32,033 nucleotides of DNA, from positions 1 to 32,033 of the IMG/VR virus record IMGVR_UViG_3300021405_000040, one strand, 5' to 3'. Below are positions 1 through 7,661 of the stretch, one piece after another. The translations under genes and the position numbers were made by a program. Every line of letters starts with the position of its first letter. The stretch's first letter is position 1. This DNA comes from a virus. The notes below the pieces were generated by a model that saw nothing but the letters and a program-made list of their open reading frames with translations, had not been told where the DNA came from and made no database searches.

Positions 1-1
1 A

Positions 2-457
2 GCGCCGCCAGCGCCGAACGGCGGACCGGCCGACCCCGACGACGTCGAGGGGCTGCGCCGATCGCTCGCCGCCGAGCGCAAGCGGGCCGCCGCCGCCGAA
101 GCCGACCTAACGAAGCTGCGCGCCGCGAACATGACCGACGCCGAGCGGCAGATCGCCGAAGCGCGCGCCGCGGGTAAAGCCGAAGCCGAAACCGCCGCGG
201 CGCTGCGGATCGCCGCCGCCGAATTCCGCGGGCTCGCCGCGGGCCGGATCGCCGACCCCGACGCCGCGATCGAGCTACTCGACCTCGCGAAGTTCGTCAA
301 GGACGGCGAGCCCGACCGCGAAGCCATCGCCGCGGCGATCGAACAGCTCGCCGCCGTGCCCGCCCCGCCGCCGCCGCCCGGCCAGATACCCGCGGGCGCC
401 CGCCAATCGGCCGCGCCCGTATCGGACGACTGGCTGCGCCAGATACGCCGCCGCTAA
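2..457 (+). CDS. Scaffold protein, 5' end missing
   Basis: The frame is open from the left edge, so only the last 151 residues are visible; the first internal ATG is at 131. The protein is Ala/Glu/Arg rich with long charged helices (ERKRAAAAEADL, then DAERQIAEARAAGKAEAE), a short Pro run and a basic C-terminus (WLRQIRRR). Head scaffolding proteins have this coiled-coil composition with a basic capsid-binding tail, and this gene sits just upstream of the major capsid gene. The capsid protein appears to lack an N-terminal delta domain, which fits a separate scaffold. The function is inferred from composition and position; no catalytic motif is seen. Confidence 0.75.
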   Translation, partial: APPAPNGGPADPDDVEGLRRSLAAERKRAAAAEADLTKLRAANMTDAERQIAEARAAGKAEAETAAALRIAAAEFRGLAAGRIADPDAAIELLDLAKFVKDGEPDREAIAAAIEQLAAVPAPPPPPGQIPAGARQSAAPVSDDWLRQIRRR

Positions 458-466
458 CCCGACCCC

Positions 467-477
467 GAAGGGACCAA
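467..477 (+). promoter_or_regulatory. Start-associated sequence GAAGGGACCAA, copy 1
   Basis: This contains a strong Shine-Dalgarno (GAAGGGA) 6 nt before the ATG at 480. The identical 11-mer precedes three other genes in the window, at 19306-19296 (minus), 28583-28593 and 30134-30144. Confidence 0.75.
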
Positions 478-479
478 CC

Positions 480-947
480 ATGATGCGGACCGCCGCGCTC
501 GTCGTCGTGCTCGCGCTGGCGGGATGCACGGGCTCGACCACGATCACGGTAACGCCGACCCCGCTCACGGCGACCGCCCGGCCGAGCCCGCGCCCGGCGC
601 CGCCCGTGCGCTGCGCGTGGTACTCGCCGACCACGGACGGCGGGCAGCAAGTGATCATCAGGGCGACCGGCCCGGCGTGCGGCGACCCGCCCGTAATCGA
701 CTGGATCGCATCGATTACCCGGCGAACGTGGATCACGACCGGATACGAGCCCGCGGCGACCTGTATCGCGCAACTCGCCCGAGCCGGGGCGATCGTGCAA
801 GTGTGGCAGACCGGATTCGCCCCGCGAACCGATCAGGTCGCCGGGCAGATCGCCGACACGCTAGAGCGCGACGGCTGGCTAGTCCAGGTGCCGCCGGGCG
901 GTCCGGGGCCGACCCCGCCGATACTGCCGACGCCGATCGGCGCTTGA
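480..947 (+). CDS. Secreted lipoprotein (possible moron)
   Basis: A 155-residue protein with a short N-terminal hydrophobic segment ending in a lipobox, L-A-G-C, with lipidated Cys16. A Thr/Pro-rich linker (about residues 17-43) follows, then a small domain with Cys45, Cys67 and Cys95. The Pro-rich C-terminus ends PILPTPIGA. It should be exported and anchored in the outer face of the membrane. It interrupts the scaffold-capsid pair, where no lipoprotein is needed for assembly. It has its own strong ribosome site and 194 nt of spacer after it. Phage lipoproteins such as T5 Llp and TP-J34 Ltp block superinfection, so an exclusion or lysogenic-conversion role is plausible but is inference. ATG 480 is followed at once by ATG 483. 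Confidence 0.85.
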   Translation: MMRTAALVVVLALAGCTGSTTITVTPTPLTATARPSPRPAPPVRCAWYSPTTDGGQQVIIRATGPACGDPPVIDWIASITRRTWITTGYEPAATCIAQLARAGAIVQVWQTGFAPRTDQVAGQIADTLERDGWLVQVPPGGPGPTPPILPTPIGA

Positions 948-974
948 TCGGCCGCGCTCGCGGGTTTACTCTGG

Positions 975-1075
975 CCGGGATGCCGCGCGGCGGGATGCGG
1001 CGGCAGCCGGTCGAGCCGAATCCGGGCGCTTTACGCGGCGGGATGCCAAGACCGGGCGCGCGTGCGGCGGGATGC
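975..1075 (+). repeat. GCGGGATGC direct repeats before the capsid gene
   Basis: GCGGCGGGATGC occurs three times (987-998, 1035-1046, 1064-1075), with a partial copy CCGGGATGC at 975-983. The reverse complement of the last nine bases, GCATCCCGC, lies at 1132-1140 against the capsid start. The copies also hold ATG codons in the capsid frame (980, 995, 1043), but the protein they would add is low-complexity and Arg/Gly-rich. Confidence 0.8.
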
Positions 1076-1128
1076 GGCGCGCGGCCGGGGGCGCGGAAAG
1101 CGGCGAGCCATACCGTCTCGCCCCGATC

Positions 1129-1140
1129 GGAGCATCCCGC
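1129..1140 (+). promoter_or_regulatory. Capsid ribosome site with complement to the upstream repeats
   Basis: GGAG (1129-1132) lies 9 nt before ATG 1142. The following GCATCCCGC (1132-1140) can pair perfectly over 9 bp with each of the three upstream GCGGGATGC copies. Confidence 0.6.
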
Positions 1141-1141
1141 A

Positions 1142-2104
1142 ATGCCGCCAGCGCCGCCAGCCTATGACTATTCCGGCGTGATCCCGCGCGAGATGAGCGC
1201 GCAGATCATCGAGGAAGCCGTCGCCAGCTCGACCGTCCTACAGCTCGCCAACCGCGTCCCGATGGGCACGCACATTAACGAGCTGCCGATTCCGAAGACG
1301 CTGCCCAAAGCGGCGTTCGTCAACGCGCCCGGCGGGCGCAAGGCATATACCGAGATGGCGCTAGAGGCGCAGACCCTACGCGCCGAGGAAATCGCCGCCG
1401 TGACCGCGATTCCCGATCAGTATCTCGAAGACGCCGAGATCAACCTATGGAATTGGGTTCGGCCGCGGCTCGCCGAAGCGGTCGGCTATGCGCTGGACGA
1501 CGCCGTCCTATTCGGCATCGGCGCGCCCGGCTCGTATCCGGTCGGCGGCGTGGTATCGAACACGTTTAGCCAAGCGGTCGCGAATGGCACCGACGCCGTC
1601 GACGGCGTCAATCAGGCAATGAGTCTGGTCGAGCGCCAGGGCGTAACCGTGACCGGGCACGGCGCCGATCTCGTCGTCCGCGGCGCGCTGCGCGGCGTGC
1701 GCGATGACACGGGCGCGCTACTGCTCGGCGAGACACAAGTCGATCAGGTTTCGCGGCCGACTATCTACGGTCTGCCCGCCAGCTATCACCCGTGGTCGGT
1801 ACAGGTGCCCGACTTCATTACGGGCGGCTGGCAATTCCTGATCATCGGCGTCCGCCAGGACATCAGATACACGATGGACCCAAACGCCGTGATCGCCGAC
1901 AATAACGGCGCCGTCGTAGTGTCGGGATTCCAAGACAACGTCACGCCGATCAAGATTTGGGCTAGATTCGCGTGCGCAATCGTGCGGCCGGTTACGCCGC
2001 GCGTGACCGCCGGGGCTCGCCCGTTCGCCCGCGCGACCCTCTCGACCCTCGCGCCCGCCGCGGGCGAGGCGCGCGAAGTCGTGACGACCAAGCGCGGCAG
2101 CTAG
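1142..2104 (+). CDS. Major capsid protein (HK97 fold)
   Basis: A 320-residue protein of usual size for an HK97-type capsid without a long delta domain. The N-terminus (MPPAPPAYDYSGVIP, then EMSAQIIEEAVASSTVLQLA) is typical of actinophage capsid proteins of the phage major capsid family. The central part (LRAEEIAAVTAIPDQYLED, then LAEAVGYALDDAVLFG) matches the spine helix and P-domain region, and the GVRQDIRYTMDP segment is typical of the C-terminal A-domain. It should form the icosahedral shell with the upstream scaffold. The start was placed at ATG 1142 because GGAG lies 9 nt upstream and recognisable homology begins there. In-frame ATGs at 980, 995 and 1043 would add a basic extension and are less likely. 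Confidence 0.92.
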   Translation: MPPAPPAYDYSGVIPREMSAQIIEEAVASSTVLQLANRVPMGTHINELPIPKTLPKAAFVNAPGGRKAYTEMALEAQTLRAEEIAAVTAIPDQYLEDAEINLWNWVRPRLAEAVGYALDDAVLFGIGAPGSYPVGGVVSNTFSQAVANGTDAVDGVNQAMSLVERQGVTVTGHGADLVVRGALRGVRDDTGALLLGETQVDQVSRPTIYGLPASYHPWSVQVPDFITGGWQFLIIGVRQDIRYTMDPNAVIADNNGAVVVSGFQDNVTPIKIWARFACAIVRPVTPRVTAGARPFARATLSTLAPAAGEAREVVTTKRGS

Positions 2105-2114
2105 GGCCGGGCCG

Positions 2115-2294
2115 ATGGCCCGACCCGCCGAGACGTGCACCGAATGCCGCGCGCTCGTGGCAGCCGATCAGATGACGGCCCATGTGGCGTGGCATACCGG
2201 GCTATCGAACGCGATCGCGCTCGTCACGACCCGCACGGCGACTAACCACCCGCACGGGCCGGTTACCGCGAGCCGAAGCGGCGGCAAGACGTGA
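2115..2294 (+). CDS. Small C2H2-type zinc-finger protein
   Basis: A 59-residue ORF with CTEC at its N-terminus and HVAWH 11 residues after the second Cys, giving C-x2-C-x11-H-x3-H, close to a classical C2H2 finger. It starts 10 nt after the capsid stop. Its TGA overlaps the GTG of the next gene (GTGA, 2291-2294), which supports real translation by coupling. Small zinc-binding ORFs between capsid and connector genes occur in actinophages, but their function is unknown. No strong Shine-Dalgarno is visible beyond GGCCGGGCCG. Confidence 0.65.
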   Translation: MARPAETCTECRALVAADQMTAHVAWHTGLSNAIALVTTRTATNHPHGPVTASRSGGKT

Positions 2295-2710
2295 CCGACT
2301 GGCAGACGTGGGCGCCGCCGCTCAACCCGCCGACCGCGGGCGGGCTCGACCTCGCCGACGCCGAGCGGATCGCCGCGCTCTACTGGGACGCCGAGCCGCA
2401 CTTGTGCGCGGCGCTGCAATGGGAAAGCTACGCGGCAACGCTGCCGCCGGGCTCGGCCGTCTCGCAGGTCCAAACCGGGATGCAATCGGTTACCTACTCG
2501 CCAGCCATGCCCGGCGGCGACTACGGGCAAGCGATCTCGCGGGCGAACTGGCATCGCTCGTTCGTCTCGACGCTGGTCACGGTCCCGCTCGACCTCGCGC
2601 CGCTCGACCTCGCGGGGATCGAGCCGCCGGGATGGTGGGAAACCGAGCCCGTGACCAGCGGAAACGGGGCGCCCGGCCAGGCCGGGGGCGCCGAAGGGGG
2701 CGCGCCGTGA
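2291..2710 (+). CDS. Head-to-tail adaptor
   Basis: A 139-residue protein starting at a GTG that overlaps the previous stop. It lies directly after the capsid genes, where the gp6/gp15-like adaptor of siphoviruses is found. The segment LADAERIAALYWDAEPHLCA is helix-rich, as in adaptor proteins. The C-terminus is a Gly/Ala linker (NGAPGQAGGAEGGAP) encoded by a dispersed hairpin repeat at 2668-2696, so the tail of this protein looks like a later addition. The role is inferred from position and fold-like composition. Confidence 0.6.
   Translation: MTDWQTWAPPLNPPTAGGLDLADAERIAALYWDAEPHLCAALQWESYAATLPPGSAVSQVQTGMQSVTYSPAMPGGDYGQAISRANWHRSFVSTLVTVPLDLAPLDLAGIEPPGWWETEPVTSGNGAPGQAGGAEGGAP
2668..2696 (+). 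repeat. Dispersed 29-bp hairpin repeat, copy a
   Basis: The core is the odd palindrome CCCGGCCAGGCCGGG (2672-2686), flanked by GGCG and GGCGCC. The same 29 bp recur at 22112-22140 with one mismatch and at 27642-27670 with about three. In each case they encode an APGQA linker. Confidence 0.75.
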
Positions 2711-3069
2711 CCGTGCTGCTCACGCCCGATCCGGTCGAGCTGTTCGCGCCCGGACACATGGACGCGCACGGCTGGCGCTCGCCCGGCGACCTCGCCGCCG
2801 ACTGGCGCGGGCGCGGCTCGCTACAGCTCGTGCAAGCGCCCGGCGACCCGCGCGCGACCGCGGGCGGCGGGCACGGCCCGCACGAGCCGCGCGAGATCGC
2901 CGCCGGGACGCTGTTCCTGCCGACCGAAGCCGAGCCGCGAGCGGGCATGACGGCGATCGTGCGCGGCTCGGCGTTCGTGCTGCTCGGCGTGCGGTACGTG
3001 CCCGATCCGGTCGGGTCCGGGCTCGATTGCTACGCGGCGACCGTGAGCGAGGCGCCCGCCGATGCCTGA
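2707..3069 (+). CDS. Head-closure (stopper) protein
   Basis: A 120-residue protein from GTG 2707 (GTGA overlap with the previous stop). It is beta-rich: AAGTLFLPTEAEPRAGMTAI followed by RGSAFVLLGVRYVPDPVGSG. This resembles the stopper/head-closure family that follows the adaptor in siphovirus gene order. It would seal the portal after packaging and give the tail its docking surface. Assignment is by order, size and beta pattern rather than by a signature residue. Confidence 0.55.
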   Translation: MTVLLTPDPVELFAPGHMDAHGWRSPGDLAADWRGRGSLQLVQAPGDPRATAGGGHGPHEPREIAAGTLFLPTEAEPRAGMTAIVRGSAFVLLGVRYVPDPVGSGLDCYAATVSEAPADA

Positions 3070-3355
3070 TGCGACATTCAAGGTAACGAACGCGATCGCG
3101 CGGCGGCTCGTGATTCAGCCCGATATCGCCCGGATCGCCGAGCAGGTCGCCGAAGCGGCGCGGGCGAGCACGCCGCGCGGGCCGACCGGGCAGCTCGCGG
3201 GCGGCTGGCACACGCTGCCCGGCCGTGACCCCGGAACGACGATCATCCGAAACGACACGCCGCACGGGCGCTATGTCGAGTACGGAACCCGGCGGCGGCG
3301 CGCCGATGCGATGCTCGGCCGCGCGCTCGCCGCGGCGAGGGGCGCTTACTCATGA
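3062..3355 (+). CDS. HK97 gp10-like neck protein
   Basis: A 97-residue protein overlapping the previous gene by 8 nt. It contains ARIAEQVAEAARASTPRGPT followed by a GGWHTLPG strand and NDTPHGRYVEYGTRRRRA. The pattern of helix, then a Tyr/Val-Glu-Tyr-Gly-Thr strand near a basic run, is typical of the HK97 gp10/tail-component family (minor capsid or tail-completion). It ends in ATGA, shared with the next start. Confidence 0.65.
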   Translation: MPDATFKVTNAIARRLVIQPDIARIAEQVAEAARASTPRGPTGQLAGGWHTLPGRDPGTTIIRNDTPHGRYVEYGTRRRRADAMLGRALAAARGAYS

Positions 3356-3726
3356 GCGCGCCCGTGGTCGAGCAACCCGACGTCGAGGCGCTCGTCTGGT
3401 CGCAGATCGAGCCGCTTAAGGGCGTGACCTCATTCGCCTACGCGGCGACCTCGCTCGACCGGATCGGCTGGCTTTATGCCGTGTTCGTGCAAGTCGACGC
3501 GCGGCACGCCGATAAGAAACGCGCACGCGACCTCGCCGAGCGCGTGCGGCAGATCATAACCGGGCTCGGCGGCGCCGATTGGGCAGACGGCGTCGTTTCC
3601 TACGTGCAAGCGGTCGAGGGACCGTTCTACCTGCCCGACGACGACAATGGCGCGCCGCGGTATGTGGCGCGTTACGAGATAAGGGTTCATCCCCCGCGCC
3701 GGGCTACGGTTCCGGCGCGAATGTAG
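3352..3726 (+). CDS. Tail terminator protein
   Basis: A 124-residue protein with an alpha/beta pattern: a start helix (PDVEALVWSQIEPL), paired strands (GWLYAVFVQVDARHADKKRA), a helix (DLAERVRQIITGL) and a closing strand (YVARYEIRVHPPRRA). This layout matches the gpU/tail-terminator family, and the gene lies directly before the major tail protein as expected. It would cap the tail tube and join it to the head. It overlaps the previous gene by 4 nt. Confidence 0.65.
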   Translation: MSAPVVEQPDVEALVWSQIEPLKGVTSFAYAATSLDRIGWLYAVFVQVDARHADKKRARDLAERVRQIITGLGGADWADGVVSYVQAVEGPFYLPDDDNGAPRYVARYEIRVHPPRRATVPARM

Positions 3727-3741
3727 GAAGGAATCGCGATA

Positions 3742-4377
3742 ATGACCACGCCAGCGCCGCCAGCGCTCAACCCGTCCGAGGTCCAAGTCGGAACGCCGAA
3801 CGGACCCGGAATCTATATCGCCGAAGCGGGCACCGAGCCGCCCGACGAGACCGACGAGGAATGGGGCTCGGATTGGTCGATACTCGGCTATCTATCGGAC
3901 GACGGCCCGACCGTGGGCAGCTCGACCGATTCCGAGTCGCTCCAGCCATGGCAGAGCGCCGTCCCGCTGCGCGAAGTCATTACGGGCCGCTCGATCACGA
4001 TGCAATTCGTTATCTGGTCGCTCAACGAGCAGACACTAGCGCTCTACTTTGACGCCGACGTGCCGACCGCGGGCGCCGATGGCTCTATCGATATGGAGCT
4101 ACGGACCGACACGCCCGCGCATCTGTACGCGATCGGGATCGACTCGGCCGACGCCGAGCGCGTGTTCCGAATCTCGTTCCGCCGCGCTTCACTGTCGGCG
4201 GCGGGCGATATGGCGATCTCGCGCGGCGCCGCGGTTCCGCTCGATTGCACGCTAAGCGCGCTGGACGACGGCGGCGTGCTCGGCCGTGTCCAGCTCGGCG
4301 CGCGCGCTTCGGGCTCGGGCGGCGGCTCGGGCAACGGTCGGCGTCGGCACGCCGAGCGCGCCGAAGCGGCGGCGTGA
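3742..4377 (+). CDS. Major tail (tube) protein
   Basis: A 211-residue protein preceded by a strong ribosome site, GGAAGGAA (3726-3733), consistent with high expression. Features seen are an acidic segment (DETDEEWGSDWSILGYLSDD), a beta-rich middle (REVITGRSITMQFVIWSLNE) and a Gly/Ser-rich end. Position between the tail terminator and the tail-assembly chaperones defines it as the tube subunit. The GTG of the next gene overlaps the stop (GTGA). Confidence 0.8.
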   Translation: MTTPAPPALNPSEVQVGTPNGPGIYIAEAGTEPPDETDEEWGSDWSILGYLSDDGPTVGSSTDSESLQPWQSAVPLREVITGRSITMQFVIWSLNEQTLALYFDADVPTAGADGSIDMELRTDTPAHLYAIGIDSADAERVFRISFRRASLSAAGDMAISRGAAVPLDCTLSALDDGGVLGRVQLGARASGSGGGSGNGRRRHAERAEAAA

Positions 4378-4736
4378 CCGCGGCAGCGAGCGCGAACGGT
4401 CACAGCGAGGTTTTCGACCTCACCGACGCCGCCGATGCGGCGGCGGGCGAGGGCGAGCCGTTCGCGTTCACATTCAAGGGCAAGCCCTACGAAGTGCCGC
4501 CCGCGACGAGCTGGCCGGTATCGGCGCTGCGCGCCGTGTCCCGCGGGGATCTCGATTCGGCGCTCGCCGAGCTGGTCGGCGCCGAGACATTCGACGCGCT
4601 GTGCGACGACGGGCTGAAACTCGGGCAACTTAACGTGCTGTTCGGGAAGATCGCGACCGCGCAGGGGCTCGGCGACCTAAAAAATTCCGCGCGGCAGCAA
4701 CGGCCCGTTTCGACCCGGACGTCGAAGCGGCGCTAA
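4374..4736 (+). CDS. Tail assembly chaperone, short form (gpG-like)
   Basis: A 120-residue protein from GTG 4374. An acidic N-terminus (SEVFDLTDAADAAAGEGEPF) is followed by FTFKGKPYEVPPATSWPVSA and helices. This is typical of actinophage first tail-assembly chaperones, which bind the tape measure during tube assembly. Frame 0 reads CTA AAA AAT TCC near the end, so a slip at 4679-4685 gives the longer G-T product. Translation without slipping ends at TAA 4734-4736. Confidence 0.85.
   Translation: MTAAASANGHSEVFDLTDAADAAAGEGEPFAFTFKGKPYEVPPATSWPVSALRAVSRGDLDSALAELVGAETFDALCDDGLKLGQLNVLFGKIATAQGLGDLKNSARQQRPVSTRTSKRR
4679..4685 (+). other. -1 frameshift slippery heptamer AAAAAAT
   Basis: In the chaperone frame the site reads A AAA AAT (X XXY YYZ type). 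A -1 slip makes the next codon TTC at 4685 and continues FRAAATARFDPDVEAAL into the downstream open frame. Six consecutive A residues are conspicuous in this GC-rich window. Confidence 0.85.
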
Positions 4737-5218
4737 TGAGCGCGTTCGGCGTCGACACGCTCGACCCGGCGACCACGACCCGCCGGGTTGCCGTGCTGCT
4801 CGACCGGCTGCCGCCGAGCGCGCGTGTCGGCGGCGAGGTCTGGTCGGTCGAGGCGGAATTGCTCGCCGTGCTGATCGATCAGGTCGCCGCGCTCACATGG
4901 GTCACGCTGCGCGCCGCCGGGGCGAAGGGCGCTCGACGGCCCCGGCCGATCCCGCGGCCGACCCGCTCGGGCCGCTCGGCCGGGCGCCAGGCGCCCGCCG
5001 CCGCCGAGCCGGGCCGGGCGGGCTCGTGGGCGGACGCCGCCCGCGCGCTCGCCGTGATGCCGGGAATGGGGCGCGATGGCGACTTATGCCTATGGCGGGC
5101 TAGAGGTCCGGGTTACCGGCGACACGCGGCAACTGACCGTCGATATCAAAAACGCTGCCACGAGCGCGGGCACGGACGCCGCGCACACGATCAGCGAACG
5201 AATGGGCGCCGGGCTTAA
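4685..5218 (+). CDS. Tail assembly chaperone T extension (via -1 frameshift)
   Basis: This is the second half of the long chaperone, read as join(4374..4685, 4685..5218), giving about 281 residues in all. From the slip point it reads FRAAATARFDPDVEAALMSA, then GEVWSVEAELLAVLIDQVAA, then a basic Ala/Pro/Arg-rich tail. An ATG at 4736 exists but lacks a good ribosome site and begins in the middle of the conserved stretch, so independent initiation is unlikely. The last 143 nt overlap the tape measure gene in another frame, and the encoded end looks like unconstrained sequence. The long form should contact the tape measure. Confidence 0.8.
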   Translation, partial: FRAAATARFDPDVEAALMSAFGVDTLDPATTTRRVAVLLDRLPPSARVGGEVWSVEAELLAVLIDQVAALTWVTLRAAGAKGARRPRPIPRPTRSGRSAGRQAPAAAEPGRAGSWADAARALAVMPGMGRDGDLCLWRARGPGYRRHAATDRRYQKRCHERGHGRRAHDQRTNGRRA

Positions 5219-7661
5219 GGCGGTCGGCGGGCTCGGGCTGGCGACCGGGAAAGCGGTTGCGACCGGGATCGCCGGGGCGACCACGGCGGCGACGGCGTTC
5301 GGCGTCGAGGCATTCCGCACGGCGGCGCGGGTCGGCGAGATGGACGCGAGCCTGCGCGCGCTCGCCAAAGCAAATAACGTCTCATACGCGGAAATGCAGA
5401 AAAGCGTCGCCGCGATCCGTAAACAGGGAATCGAGGCGAGCACAGCACAAGATTTGGTCGCGCAGTTTACCCGTAATAACCTGAAACTCGCCGACGCGCA
5501 GAAACTCGCGACGGTCGCGCAGGATGCCGCCGTGATAAGCGGCCGGAATTCAACCGACGTGCTCGCCGACTTGACGCACGGGATCACGACGCAAAACTCG
5601 CAAGTGCTGCGGAATGCCGGGCTCAACGTCCAGGCCGGGCAGGCGATCAGCCAATACGCGGCGTCGGTCGGTAAGTCGGTTAAGGACTTGACCGACGCCG
5701 AGCGGTCGCAAGCCGTGCTAAACGCCGTACTGGAATCGGGCTCGACTGTTGCGGGCGCCTACGCCGAAGCGATGACCGAGCCCGGTAAGGTGCTGCGCTC
5801 ATTCAAGCGGGTAACCGACGATATTAAACTCTCGGTCGGCGAGGGGCTCGTTAAGGCATTCGGCCCGCTGATCTTGCAAGCCTACGATATGGCCAAAGCG
5901 CTATCGGCCGCGGTCGGCCCCGGCGGCGCGCTCGCGCCGATATTCGACGCGATCGGCGTAGCGGTCGGCAAGCTGATAACGCCGCTACTCGGGCTCGTCA
6001 CGCAATGGTCTAAATGGCTGGAAAACCTTAAGCCCGAGCAAATGCAGGGCGTGCTTAAGGTGATCGAGCGTTTCGGCCCGGCGATCCTCGCCGCGGCGGG
6101 CGCGATAACCGTACTCGTCGCGCCGGGTCTGCTCGGTCAGATTCCCGTGCTCGGCGGGATGCTGACAAACCTGCTCGGCCCGGCGAAACTCGTCGCGGGC
6201 GGCATGGGGTCGATCGGGCAAGCGGCATTGCACAGCATCCCGGCGCTATCCGGTATCGTGCCCGCGGCTGGCGGGGTCGGCGCCGCGCTCGGCTCGCTGG
6301 CGCTGCCCGTAACCGCCGTGGTCGCCGCTATCGCCGCGCTCATGCTCGCCAGCTCGGATTTTCGCGGCGCCGTGGTCGAGCTGGGCAAGTCGCTACTAGA
6401 GGGGCTGAAACCCGCTCTAATGGCGGTCTGGGAATTGGTAAAGGTTTTCGGCTCGGCGCTCTGGGAAATTCTCGGCGCCATCGGCGATGCGCTCGCCCCG
6501 GCGCTGCGCAACCTCGCGCCGCTACTTAAGCAGATCGGCGAGCTATTCGGCGTGAATATGGCGGGCGGCGCCGAAGGGGCCGGGTCGGCGCTCGGCGGTA
6601 TCGTGCCCGTGATAACCGGCGTGATTAAGGTAATCGGCTGGCTGCTCGATATCACGACGAAAGTGCTCGTGCCGATAATCGAGGTTCCGATTAAACTCGC
6701 CACGATGGCGAGCGCCGCGGTCGCCGTCGTGCACCCGCTTAAGCTGCTCGGCGGCGCGATCGAATGGCTTACCGGGATCGCGCAAAAATTGTGGCACTGG
6801 ATAACCGGCAACTCGCCCGGTTTGATCCCGGCGTTTCACGAGCTATCCGGCGTGGTCGGCCAGGTCGCCGGGGCGATCGGCGGCGTGCTCGCGGCCGGAT
6901 TCGGCCGGGCGGTCGACGTCGTGCGGTCGGCGACTGGCACGATCGCCGAGACGGCCCGCGAAAAATGGGCCGGGATGACGAGCGATGCGCGGGCGGCGGG
7001 CTCGTCAATGGTCGAGGGACTTAAGGCGGGGCTATCGGCCGCTAAGTCGCTCGGCGGCTGGATCGGCTCGAATGTGACCGGCCCCGTGGTCGGGTTCATT
7101 AAATCCGGGTTCGGCGTATTCAGCCCGAGCACGGTCACGATCACGATCGGCGGCGACGTGATCGCCGGGCTTAAAAAGGGGCTGGAAGCCGCGCGGCAAA
7201 TGGGCGGCTGGATACAGAGCAACGTAACCGGCCCCGTGGTCGGCGTGCTTAAGCAAGGGCTCGACAAAGCGGCGATGACCCCGATCGGTCAACAGATGAT
7301 CGCCGGGCTACAGCAAGGGCTATCCGCCGCCGGGCCGCTACTCGATCAAGCCCGGTCGATCGCGAGCGGCGTGGTCGGCGCGTTTAAGGGCGTGCTCGGT
7401 ATCAGCTCGCCGTCAACGGTCATGATCGGTATCGGCGTATCGATGGTGGAAGGGCTAGAGGAAGGGCTAGAGGGCGCGCGGCAGATCGAGATCGGCCCCG
7501 GTATCAGCGCGCCCGCGCTCGGCGGCGACCTCGCCGGGCTCGGCGCTGGCGCGAACGGGGCAACGGTCAACGTCTACCCGCGCGCGCAGCAAGACGAGCA
7601 AACAATCGCCCGGCTCGTATCCCGCGAGCTGGCATGGGCTGCCGCCGGGGGGTTCGCATGA
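5076..7661 (+). CDS. Tape measure protein
   Basis: An 861-residue protein, the longest in the window, placed directly after the chaperones. The N-terminal third is helical and polar (RALAKANNVSYAEMQKSVAA, then QDLVAQFTRNNLKLADAQKL). The centre has several hydrophobic helices and GPGG, and there are three related C-terminal units: GWIGSNVTGPVVG, GWIQSNVTGPVVG, and the SPSTV-x-IGIG-type motif seen twice. It should fill the tail tube, set its length and enter the host envelope. No peptidase or muramidase motif was recognised. It uses some A/T-rich codons such as CTA and TTA-free AAG runs like its neighbours. Its stop overlaps the next ATG (ATGA). Confidence 0.93.
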   Translation: MATYAYGGLEVRVTGDTRQLTVDIKNAATSAGTDAAHTISERMGAGLKAVGGLGLATGKAVATGIAGATTAATAFGVEAFRTAARVGEMDASLRALAKANNVSYAEMQKSVAAIRKQGIEASTAQDLVAQFTRNNLKLADAQKLATVAQDAAVISGRNSTDVLADLTHGITTQNSQVLRNAGLNVQAGQAISQYAASVGKSVKDLTDAERSQAVLNAVLESGSTVAGAYAEAMTEPGKVLRSFKRVTDDIKLSVGEGLVKAFGPLILQAYDMAKALSAAVGPGGALAPIFDAIGVAVGKLITPLLGLVTQWSKWLENLKPEQMQGVLKVIERFGPAILAAAGAITVLVAPGLLGQIPVLGGMLTNLLGPAKLVAGGMGSIGQAALHSIPALSGIVPAAGGVGAALGSLALPVTAVVAAIAALMLASSDFRGAVVELGKSLLEGLKPALMAVWELVKVFGSALWEILGAIGDALAPALRNLAPLLKQIGELFGVNMAGGAEGAGSALGGIVPVITGVIKVIGWLLDITTKVLVPIIEVPIKLATMASAAVAVVHPLKLLGGAIEWLTGIAQKLWHWITGNSPGLIPAFHELSGVVGQVAGAIGGVLAAGFGRAVDVVRSATGTIAETAREKWAGMTSDARAAGSSMVEGLKAGLSAAKSLGGWIGSNVTGPVVGFIKSGFGVFSPSTVTITIGGDVIAGLKKGLEAARQMGGWIQSNVTGPVVGVLKQGLDKAAMTPIGQQMIAGLQQGLSAAGPLLDQARSIASGVVGAFKGVLGISSPSTVMIGIGVSMVEGLEEGLEGARQIEIGPGISAPALGGDLAGLGAGANGATVNVYPRAQQDEQTIARLVSRELAWAAAGGFA

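Noticed and set aside
275-800. Minus-strand ORFs over the lipoprotein and scaffold genes
   Set aside because: Arg/Gly-rich shadow frames, common in GC-rich DNA; the plus-strand genes here have a ribosome site and a signal peptide.
524-1141. Long in-frame extension upstream of the capsid start
   Set aside because: It overlaps the lipoprotein gene in another frame, and the peptide is Arg/Asp-rich without phage-like features; recognisable capsid sequence begins at 1142, which has its own ribosome site.
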